A stretch of 33,385 nt of DNA from Crocinitomix sp. GTDB taxonomy: Bacteria; Bacteroidota; Bacteroidia; Flavobacteriales_D; Crocinitomicaceae. Made by a program: the position numbers and the translations under genes. The number at the start of each line of letters is the position of its first letter. Positions within the stretch are counted from its first letter, which is position 1. Below are positions 16,213 through 22,050 of this stretch, piece after piece. The stretch covers positions 1 through 33,385 of the forward strand of contig WTCE01000125.1 in NCBI GenBank assembly GCA_013138735.1, in the 5' to 3' direction. Under the pieces are notes generated by a model. The model searched no databases, was not told where the DNA came from, and saw only the letters and a program-made list of their open reading frames with translations.

Positions 16213-16858
16213 TTTGAAAAGTGAAATAATGTGTATTGGCTTAGTGCTTTTGCCTTTTATTTATTTAGCTATTGTTTGGACAGGACTACCTGACGTTGTT
16301 CCTATTCACTGGAATGCTTCTGGAGAGGTTGACGGTTGGGGTACAAAAACAGTATTGATTCTGATCCCATTTATCCTTCCCTTTTTAGTCTACCTTCTTT
16401 TTCTCTTATTGCAAAGATTTGGTCCTGCTGAAAAATTAAATAAAATGGGCAAAAAATTTGCTGCATTGAAGTTTATTCTCACACTTGCCATGTCTCTTTT
16501 AGCTGTATTTATAATTTATTCTGCCAATCATGGAGAAGTTGCTCGGCCAACGTTTATCTTCGTTTTGCTAGGATTATTATTTGCCGCATTGGGTAACTTT
16601 TCCAAAACCATTCAACCCAATTACTTTTTAGGAATTAGAACTCCATGGACCCTAAAACATCCTTCTGTCTGGAAATCGACGCATGAATTAGGTGGTAAAA
16701 TGTGGTTTATTGGTGGATTAATTATCGCGCTTACAGCATTAATCTCCACTTCATTGATTGCCATTATTTGCATGATTTCAATTTTAGTTATCATAACTAT
16801 TGTACCTGTTGTTCATTCATATTTAGCTGCTAAAAAATTAAAAACATCTCAATCATAA
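16202..16858 (+). CDS. sdpI: SdpI/DUF1648-family membrane immunity-sensor protein
   Basis: A 218-aa inner-membrane protein with about six transmembrane helices. The N-terminal DUF1648 part contains LPDVVPIHWNASGEVDGWGTK, the signature of the family. The C-terminal SdpI domain has FLGIRTPWTLKHPSVWKSTH, followed by paired helices. In B. subtilis the homologue confers immunity to the SDP toxin and captures the repressor SdpR. Here it overlaps its regulator by 11 nt and is followed after 9 nt by a secreted hydrolase. No SDP-like toxin gene is in the window, so the sensed agent may come from other cells, or the system may serve as a general membrane-stress switch. Confidence 0.9.
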   Translation: MKTSLKSEIMCIGLVLLPFIYLAIVWTGLPDVVPIHWNASGEVDGWGTKTVLILIPFILPFLVYLLFLLLQRFGPAEKLNKMGKKFAALKFILTLAMSLLAVFIIYSANHGEVARPTFIFVLLGLLFAALGNFSKTIQPNYFLGIRTPWTLKHPSVWKSTHELGGKMWFIGGLIIALTALISTSLIAIICMISILVIITIVPVVHSYLAAKKLKTSQS

Positions 16859-16867
16859 TATCGCTCT

Positions 16868-18181
16868 ATGAAAATTAGCTTCACATTATTGATTCTATCG
16901 CTTAGCCTAATTGCGAATAGTCAAACCTACCCCAATATTGAAATAAAGGCCGCCGCATTTTCAGAAGCGCTCGTAACAGCCGATTATCAAACCGCCGTGG
17001 ATTATTTTACACCTGAAGTTTTTGCGCAAGTAGACGCCAATAAATTAAAAGAAATCTGGAATCAAATCCAAGACCAAGCGGGCACTTATAAAAGCAAAGC
17101 TGCCGTAACCGTGTTGAAAGAAGGTGAAATTGTGGCTTCTTATCAAGCGCTCACTTTTGAAAATACAGTACTCGATTTAAAGCTGGCCTTTGATGCAAGC
17201 GAAAGTGTTGCCGGAATTCTTTTCTTACCGCACAAAATAATCGAACTCGACTTAGTAGATACTGATCAGATTTTTGAGGAAGAAATTTTGGTAAAAACAG
17301 GTAAAGACGTTGAACTAAGAGGAATTCTAACGTTGCCAAAAGATGCGACGAAAGTTCCTGCAATAATTCTGGTGCATGGCTCAGGTCCCAATGATATGGA
17401 TGAAACTTATGGACCTAACAAATTGTTTAAAGACTTGGCCCATGGTTTGGCAGAAAAAGGTATTGCTGTCATTCGTTATACCAAACGCACAAGAGAATAT
17501 ACAGGCCCACCGGCAATAGACATTGCTTCGCTCACTTTATATGAGGAAACAATCGAAGATGCGATCTCAGCGGTTGATTTGGCAAAAAAGGATAAAAGAA
17601 TTGACAAAAAGCAGATTTATGTATTGGGTCATAGTTTAGGAGGAATGGCTGTCCCTAGAATTGGCACATTATCAAAAAACACTAAAGGCATAATTATAAT
17701 GGCAGGAAATGCTAAACCTATGGAGGACTTAATTTATGAGCAATACCAATATTTAGTTGAAGAAGACGGCATAGTCACACCTGAAGAAGAGAGCTTAGTC
17801 GTCAATTATGAAGGACAATTAAAGGCGTTGGAAGAACTGCTTCAAGACGGTGAAACTGACGGGATTCTGCCCTTAGGGCTACCCGCTAAATACTGGGAAT
17901 ACTTGGCTGAATATAATCAGGTAGAAACGGCCGTGAATTTGAAAAAACCAATCTTAATTCTTCAAGGTAAACGAGATTATCAAGTCACAACTACAGACTT
18001 TCAAATATGGAAAAAGGTATTGGCTAACCGCGCTGATTGCACATTTAAAATCTATGAAAAACTCAACCATCAAATGCGCGAAGGAACAGGCCCTTCTTAT
18101 CCAAAAGAATATAATGTGAAAAGTGACCTTCCCTCCTATCTCATTACGGATATTTATGAATGGATTAATTCGCAAAAATGA
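16868..18181 (+). CDS. Secreted alpha/beta hydrolase with DUF3887-like N-terminal domain
   Basis: A 437-aa exported protein. The signal peptide is about 1-19 (ANSQ). A DUF3887-like domain covers about 25-125 (AFSEALVTADYQTAVDYFTPEV, wording typical of that family). An alpha/beta hydrolase domain covers about 140-437. The oxyanion-side motif is LVHGSGPNDMDE. The predicted triad is Ser256 in GHSLGG, Asp370 in GKRDYQVT and His401 in KLNHQMREG. It should act as a periplasmic or surface esterase/peptidase on an unknown substrate. It is third in the sdpR-sdpI operon, 9 nt behind sdpI. That position hints at a role in coping with a lipid- or peptide-type insult, which is inference. Confidence 0.88.
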   Translation: MKISFTLLILSLSLIANSQTYPNIEIKAAAFSEALVTADYQTAVDYFTPEVFAQVDANKLKEIWNQIQDQAGTYKSKAAVTVLKEGEIVASYQALTFENTVLDLKLAFDASESVAGILFLPHKIIELDLVDTDQIFEEEILVKTGKDVELRGILTLPKDATKVPAIILVHGSGPNDMDETYGPNKLFKDLAHGLAEKGIAVIRYTKRTREYTGPPAIDIASLTLYEETIEDAISAVDLAKKDKRIDKKQIYVLGHSLGGMAVPRIGTLSKNTKGIIIMAGNAKPMEDLIYEQYQYLVEEDGIVTPEEESLVVNYEGQLKALEELLQDGETDGILPLGLPAKYWEYLAEYNQVETAVNLKKPILILQGKRDYQVTTTDFQIWKKVLANRADCTFKIYEKLNHQMREGTGPSYPKEYNVKSDLPSYLITDIYEWINSQK

Positions 18182-18211
18182 TTACTTTGCGTCGATATTA
18201 AAAATAGATGA

Positions 18212-18589
18212 ATGACAGCAGCAGAACGATTATTTGAAGTATTTGGAGAATTACTCTATGCGATAGCCATGGCAGATGGATTGATACAAGATGAGGAACT
18301 AACAGCTTTGGAAGAAATAGTTGAAAATCACCCATGGTCGACAGCTGTAAAATGGTCTTTTAATTATGAAAAAACCAAAGCACATAATGTAGAAGAAGTT
18401 TATAATAAAGTAATCAACTTTTGTCATCAACATGGGCCATCTCCGCATTATACAGATTTTATCAGTGCAATGGAAAAAGTTGCTGCAGCTGCAAATGGAA
18501 CTGAGGATAGTGAAACTAAAATTATTCAATCCTTTTCTGCGGATTTAACAGCAAGATTTCAAGAAGATTTGGACAAGAAAAGTCGTTAA
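18212..18589 (+). CDS. TerB-like protein
   Basis: A 125-aa, mostly helical cytoplasmic protein. The opening, GELLYAIAMADGLIQDEELTALEEIV, resembles the first helices and acidic loop of the TerB/DjlA-N fold, where Asp/Glu residues bind metal. The second half (FISAMEKVAAAANGTEDSE) fits the matching C-terminal repeat. TerB proteins are found in tellurite-resistance and stress-associated systems, but no ter genes are nearby. It follows the hydrolase by 30 nt and could be part of the same transcript. I see TTACTTTG just upstream, one base off the -7 consensus, which could give it a separate promoter. Confidence 0.75.
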   Translation: MTAAERLFEVFGELLYAIAMADGLIQDEELTALEEIVENHPWSTAVKWSFNYEKTKAHNVEEVYNKVINFCHQHGPSPHYTDFISAMEKVAAAANGTEDSETKIIQSFSADLTARFQEDLDKKSR

Positions 18590-18708
18590 AATATTTATTA
18601 AGTATAGACGCATTGAAGATAAGTAGTTGTTAAATTGAGCAACTAAATGAAAAAATTAGCGTAATACTGTTAGTGGTCTATCAATTTTTTTATAAATTAG
18701 TCATTGAA

Positions 18709-19146
18709 ATGAGAAAAATTACACAAATTACAGCAATAACAGTAATCATGGCGTTCGGTTTTTTTAGCTGCGCAAAGCCTGGTTGTACTGACGAAAATTC
18801 AACAAATTATAACGGAGAAGCCAATGAAGACGACGGAACTTGTGCCTATAGAGGGGACATTACTTTCTGGTGTTTACCTGCAGTTTCAACCGATTTAATA
18901 GCTTTAGGACACACAATGTTGCGTTTTGAATTAGAAGGAGAAATTATTGATTCGATAGCAACTGAAGTTTTCTTTTCACCAACTGGAGAATGTAACACAC
19001 CAGGTGTAAAAACAATCGCCATGGAAGAATTACCATATGAGTACCGTTATTACAAATATCGTGTACGCGGAAATGGCTTTGTAACCTTATACGAAGATTT
19101 CATCAAATTAGACGCAAATACGTGTTTAGGCGTTAAGCTTGAGTAA
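18709..19146 (+). CDS. Putative lipoprotein with GCTDxxxxNY motif
   Basis: A 145-aa protein started at MRKITQIT. An in-frame ATG 12 codons upstream would put a charged extension before the signal peptide. The lipobox FFSC has Cys21 as lipidation site. Directly after it comes GCTDENSTNYNGEANEDDG followed by TCAY. This is a variant of a disulfide-containing repeat widely found in Bacteroidota surface proteins, usually near cell-surface anchors. The rest (about 50-145) is a small strand-rich domain with three more Cys. Function unknown. It is followed by a strong terminator. Confidence 0.83.
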   Translation: MRKITQITAITVIMAFGFFSCAKPGCTDENSTNYNGEANEDDGTCAYRGDITFWCLPAVSTDLIALGHTMLRFELEGEIIDSIATEVFFSPTGECNTPGVKTIAMEELPYEYRYYKYRVRGNGFVTLYEDFIKLDANTCLGVKLE

Positions 19147-19169
19147 TTAGAAAGCGATCAAAAAATATT

Positions 19170-19205
19170 AAATGCGCCTCAATTTAAATTGGGCGCATTT
19201 TTTTT
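19170..19205 (+). terminator. Rho-independent terminator
   Basis: A 14-bp stem (AAATGCGCC and CAATT on the 5' side, one bulged T) closing on a very short loop and followed by eight Ts or more. It ends the lipoprotein transcript and separates it from the tRNA-Leu region. Confidence 0.9.
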
Positions 19206-19240
19206 GTGGGTTTGAACGTAATACTCACATTAAAATGCAT

Positions 19241-19248
19241 TATATTTG
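19241..19248 (+). promoter_or_regulatory. Candidate -7 box TATATTTG for the tRNA-Leu region
   Basis: Exact TAnnTTTG match. It is 34 nt upstream of the broken tRNA-Leu 5' fragment and 100 nt upstream of the intact tRNA-Leu. No TTTG is present at the consensus -33 spacing. Confidence 0.5.
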
Positions 19249-19282
19249 GCGCGCAGAAAAGCACGTTTTGCATTTGATTAAT

Positions 19283-19325
19283 GCCCAGGTGCTGATCCCG
19301 ATAGCTATCGGGATGGTAGACAGGC
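19283..19325 (+). pseudogene. 5' tRNA-Leu fragment with an 18-bp palindrome in its D arm
   Basis: The first 13 nt of the downstream tRNA-Leu (GCCCAGGTGCTGA) are repeated at 19283-19295, and its TGGTAGACAGGC at 19314-19325. In the intact gene these pieces are separated by AAT; here the perfect palindrome TCCCGATAGCTATCGGGA (19296-19313) lies between them. The remainder of the tRNA is absent, so this is a non-functional partial copy. Confidence 0.85.
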
Positions 19326-19348
19326 ATATTGAATAGCACCTAATTATT

Positions 19349-19431
19349 GCCCAGGTGCTGAAATTGGTAGACAGGCCGCCTTGAGGGGGCGGTGTCCTTT
19401 GGACGTGGGGGTTCGAGTCCCCCTCTGGGCA
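19349..19431 (+). tRNA. tRNA-Leu(GAG)
   Basis: Acceptor GCCCAGG pairs with TCTGGGC (one G-T). The anticodon stem CCGCC/GGCGG encloses TTGAGGG with anticodon GAG. A long variable arm (TGTCC-TTT-GGACG) is typical of tRNA-Leu. The T arm is GGGGG/CCCCC with TTCGAGT. Discriminator A is at 19431, and no CCA is encoded, unlike the tRNA-Lys in this window. Confidence 0.97.
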
Positions 19432-19525
19432 CAAGACAGTTTTGAGTGTGAGTCTTGAGTTTTGAGACTTACACTTGAAAATGGCTTCCCTCAAAACTCA
19501 CACTCAAACTCCAACTGATTTTTTT
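19429..19525. repeat. Hairpin-forming repeat, copy 1, abutting tRNA-Leu
   Basis: It begins in the last three bases of tRNA-Leu. The first 25 nt are identical to 28957-28981, and the whole unit aligns with 28957-29050 with scattered mismatches. Internally CAGTTTTGAGTGTGAGT near 19437 is nearly complementary to ACTCACACTCAAAC near 19497, with a smaller nested hairpin. It could act as a terminator-like structure, a mobile miniature element, or an attachment site. Confidence 0.8.
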
Positions 19526-19638
19526 CTCGGTGGTTCAATAAAGCATAAAAGCCTAGCTGAGCGCAGCGAGATGGATTTTATGCTCGGGCTGTACAAAATT
19601 TTGGGGACCAACTTCATCCTTCGAAATGCAATGAAGAA

Positions 19639-19664
19639 GGGGGAGTTAGTCACGCTCTGGGCAC
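19639..19664 (+). pseudogene. Degenerate 3' tRNA-Leu-like remnant
   Basis: The segment has GGGGG, then AGTC, then CTCTGGGCAC at 19655-19664, in the same spacing as in the tRNA-Leu T arm and acceptor. The last ten bases are identical to 19423-19432. The T-loop TTCG is changed. A strong terminator follows directly, as expected behind a real tRNA. Confidence 0.55.
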
Positions 19665-19677
19665 TTTTCAAATTTTG

Positions 19678-19712
19678 AAAGCCGCTAAACGATTGAGTTT
19701 GGCGGCTTTTTT
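19678..19712 (+). terminator. Rho-independent terminator behind the tRNA-Leu region
   Basis: A 13-bp stem (19678-19690 with 19697-19709, one T-G pair), a 6-nt loop and a six-T run. It probably ends the tRNA-Leu transcript. Confidence 0.88.
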
Positions 19713-20205
19713 GATTGTCAGGGTCTGAATTGTAAGGCTAGCGCACTTACAACCCGAATAAGACTGCTGTATCTTATATCTTCACCTCTCTCGTATCTTC
19801 CGTATTGAGTTCTTGAAATCTCATTATCTTAGGCAAAAAACTCATAGCTATCATACTCCTTATGAATCCTGAGTTGTTTAATTCGATTTACAGGCTTAAT
19901 TACCTCAGATTTTGGACTTTATTTTTCTTTTTAGCTCCTTTTTGGTCTTTTTCATTCATACCACAAAGCACGCAAAAGAATTCCTAATTCGTAACCGCTA
20001 ATTTAGACACATCTATAAAGAATTTTTTTTCGTTGTATTTGTGTCAACAAACATAAGCGAACGGCAAGATTAAGACGAATGGAAAAAAACTAACCAACCA
20101 TTTACACTTAGCTTACGTATTATTATTACCAAGTATAAAGTTGCCCGTTAGCTTTCAAAAACCAAGAATACTGACTGTAACGTTTTACAATAATTTTATT
20201 ATACA

Positions 20206-20220
20206 TTACGTTCAACGTAA
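20206..20220. promoter_or_regulatory. Dyad TTACGTT-C-AACGTAA
   Basis: A perfect 7-bp inverted repeat around a single C, about 160 bp before the first precursor gene. A related GTAACGTTTTAC lies at about 20177-20188. A plausible regulator-binding site. Confidence 0.5.
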
Positions 20221-20221
20221 A

Positions 20222-20252
20222 ACCCGACTAACCCAAATTAACCCGTTTACCC
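20222..20252 (+). repeat. Phased ACCC direct repeats
   Basis: ACCC occurs at 20222, 20231, 20241 and 20249, spaced 9, 10 and 8 nt apart, close to one helical turn and immediately after the dyad. Response regulators often bind such direct repeats. Confidence 0.4.
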
Positions 20253-20356
20253 AAAAAAAACACGATCAAGACATATACAAAAAGATACATAGAATTTTCT
20301 CAGTAGCTACGGGAATAGATAAGGGAAGCCGAAAACCTTTAATAGAGTAGGCAAGT

Positions 20357-20364
20357 TATATTTA
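20357..20364 (+). promoter_or_regulatory. Near-consensus -7 box TATATTTA
   Basis: One mismatch from TAnnTTTG, 14 nt before the first precursor ATG. Candidate promoter for the lanthipeptide operon; no clear -33 box. Confidence 0.35.
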
Positions 20365-20378
20365 AACAATGAAAACTT

Positions 20379-20591
20379 ATGAAAAAGTTGAATTTAAAAA
20401 AACAAGAAGTTACGGCATTATCTTCTGACGAGATGAGCAATGTAAAAGGAGGACGTGGAGGATGGTCTAATTTTAGAACTGGAAGCTGCGGATATTCATC
20501 AGATAATCCAGTTGAGGAATGTGTGCTTACGCAAGACCAAGCTGGAGATTGGCACGAAAATTCAGTAACTGTTGGATGTGTAAAGAGTTAA
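20379..20591 (+). CDS. Class I lanthipeptide precursor 1
   Basis: A 70-aa RiPP precursor. Leader residues 1-25 read KKLNLKKQEVTALSSDEM, then NVKGG. The LxLKK block is the type recognised by LanB in Bacteroidota class I lanthipeptides, and Gly24-Gly25 is a double-glycine cleavage site. The 45-aa core has three Cys (37, 48, 67) and nine Ser/Thr (30, 34, 36, 40, 41, 51, 62, 64, 70) as substrates for dehydration and (methyl)lanthionine rings. It shares GWSNFRTG and VTVGCV with precursor 2. An ATG 10 nt upstream opens a different short frame and is not used. It precedes precursor 2 by 16 nt. Ring pattern and bioactivity cannot be read from sequence. Confidence 0.92.
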   Translation: MKKLNLKKQEVTALSSDEMSNVKGGRGGWSNFRTGSCGYSSDNPVEECVLTQDQAGDWHENSVTVGCVKS

Positions 20592-20607
20592 ACTTAAAAT
20601 TTAAAAA

Positions 20608-20814
20608 ATGAAATTACAATTAAAAAAACAAGAAATAGCGGCGTTATCGTCAGATGAGATGAAAAATGTCCAAGGAGGAGGAGTTGGATGGTCTAATTTC
20701 AGAACAGGTAATTGCAGTTATTCTGATAAAATGCCGGATAATTATCTTTCATGCGACGAATTCAATGAAGACGGCACACGTACCACCGTTACCGTTGGTT
20801 GTGTAAGCAAATAG
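20608..20814 (+). CDS. Class I lanthipeptide precursor 2
   Basis: A 68-aa paralogue of the preceding gene. The leader, residues 1-24, contains LQLKKQEIAALSSDEM and ends NVQGG. The 44-aa core has Cys at 36, 49 and 65 and ten Ser/Thr. Conserved with precursor 1 are GWSNFRTG before the first Cys, a Tyr-Ser pair after it, and TVTVGCV near the end. The middle differs in sequence and length: 10 versus 12 residues between the first two Cys, and 18 versus 15 between the last two. The two peptides could be a two-component lanthipeptide or simply variants. A strong hairpin follows the gene and separates it from the enzymes. Confidence 0.92.
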   Translation: MKLQLKKQEIAALSSDEMKNVQGGGVGWSNFRTGNCSYSDKMPDNYLSCDEFNEDGTRTTVTVGCVSK

Positions 20815-20828
20815 AAGTATCAATTCGG

Positions 20829-20875
20829 AACCCACGGTTTACCTCATTCGAATAAAACCGTGGGTTATTTTTATC
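20829..20875 (+). terminator. Terminator/attenuator between precursors and enzymes
   Basis: A perfect 12-bp stem, AACCCACGGTTT (20829-20840) with AAACCGTGGGTT (20855-20866), has a 14-nt loop and is followed by ATTTTTAT, an interrupted T-run. Partial read-through would give many precursor transcripts and few enzyme transcripts. The lanC ATG is 21 nt beyond the stem. Confidence 0.85.
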
Positions 20876-20887
20876 CAAATATTCATT

Positions 20888-22030
20888 ATGAATTATAAGC
20901 AGAAAATCGAATCCCATATTAATATTATTAAGGATAAATTGTTTCATCAAGAATACAATACAAAGGTGTCAAACTCGTCAGTTTTAAGTGGTCGTTTGAG
21001 TAGACTTATTTTCTTGTCGTCGTTAGACGCTTATTATTCAAATGAGGAGCATAAGGATTATATTAATAATGCAATTAAAAAGGAAATCGAATTTATCAAT
21101 GACAACGCAATTTCTCAATTCAGCATTGACGGGCTTGCGGGTTTCGTTCATGGTGTAATCTTATTGTCCAATCGCACTGAAATTAAAAATATCGACCAAG
21201 ACTTTTTTAAAGAAATAGACGAACACTTAATAACACTATCAAAATTCTACCTTGACCGTAATAATATCGATCCGTTTCATGGGTTTATTGGTATTGGGCA
21301 TATTATCCTATTAAGGATTAAGAAAGACCCTCATTTGCTTGAATCGACTGAACCACTTGTAGCGCAATTATTATCAATTGTAAATGATATTATCGATAAC
21401 GAAAAAAAAGATGAAATTGATTTTAGCCTTGCACATGGGTTGAGTGCCGTTTTAAGATTTATAACTGAATATGGTATTTCGAGTTCACAGATTGAAAAAT
21501 ACAAAGACTTTATTTCAAAGCTATGTTTTTTCATACTTTCCCATAAAAAACAGAATAGAATGCCGGATCGAATCAATACTGAAGAAGGGGAACCCACTTT
21601 TGCCCCGCTAAGATGGTGTCATGGTGATCTTGGAATTTGTTATGCACTTGGAAAAGCTGCGAAGGCCATAGATGATGATGAAATTTATACTCAAACTGCT
21701 TTGGTATTAGATGTTATCACTGTATTTCGCGAACCAGAGGATCAAGAATTATATTCAGCTACAATTTGTCATGGAACATTAGGTGTGGCTCATGTTTTTT
21801 CTAAAATTTGCACTATTTATAATTCTTCTAACGTTTTGACTGCAACAAATTATTGGTATGCAGAATCCCTAAAATTGTTAAATTCGGACGTAGCATACAA
21901 TTATGTCGATAACGACAAGAATAAAGCTGAACTTACTGGAACTTTGAATGGCATTGAAGGTGTTGGATTGGGATTATTAGCCCATATCAATGATGGAGAT
22001 GAATGTTTGGACTCAATTTTGCAACTTTAA
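20888..22030 (+). CDS. lanC: Lanthionine synthetase C-family cyclase
   Basis: A 380-aa zinc enzyme that adds Cys thiols to dehydrated Ser/Thr in the precursor cores, forming (methyl)lanthionine rings in the cytoplasm. The three expected Zn ligands are visible: Cys244 in RWCHGDLGICYALG, and Cys294-His295 in ATICHGTLGVAHVF. These are equivalent to the Cys and Cys-His pair of NisC. The repeated alpha-toroid motifs are present (GLAGFVHG, PFHGFIGIGH, SLAHGLSAVL, GLNGIEGVG-like TLNGIEGVGLGLL). The length is close to typical LanC (about 400). It begins 21 nt after the attenuator stem and ends 20 nt before the S9 fusion gene. Confidence 0.95.
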   Translation: MNYKQKIESHINIIKDKLFHQEYNTKVSNSSVLSGRLSRLIFLSSLDAYYSNEEHKDYINNAIKKEIEFINDNAISQFSIDGLAGFVHGVILLSNRTEIKNIDQDFFKEIDEHLITLSKFYLDRNNIDPFHGFIGIGHIILLRIKKDPHLLESTEPLVAQLLSIVNDIIDNEKKDEIDFSLAHGLSAVLRFITEYGISSSQIEKYKDFISKLCFFILSHKKQNRMPDRINTEEGEPTFAPLRWCHGDLGICYALGKAAKAIDDDEIYTQTALVLDVITVFREPEDQELYSATICHGTLGVAHVFSKICTIYNSSNVLTATNYWYAESLKLLNSDVAYNYVDNDKNKAELTGTLNGIEGVGLGLLAHINDGDECLDSILQL

Positions 22031-22050
22031 TCAAAAATAAATTATAATCA

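Larger units (their letters stand above)
19713..20378 (+). other. Long upstream region of the lanthipeptide operon
   Basis: No credible gene is present; a 69-codon open frame at 20141-20350 has unlikely composition and no start context. Regulatory-looking parts are a dyad at 20206-20220, phased ACCC repeats at 20222-20252 and a near-consensus -7 box TATATTTA at 20357-20364. TGTATTTG at 20034-20041 is a second possible -7 box, which would give a 5' leader of more than 300 nt. Confidence 0.5.

Noticed and set aside
20141-20350. 69-codon frame upstream of the lanthipeptide precursors, possibly another peptide.
   Set aside because: It lacks the LxLKK leader, GG site and Cys-rich core, and runs through the dyad and ACCC repeats, which look regulatory.
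20369-20428. Short frame starting 10 nt upstream of precursor 1 in another reading frame.
   Set aside because: It encodes only 19 residues, overlaps the leader and has no recognisable features.
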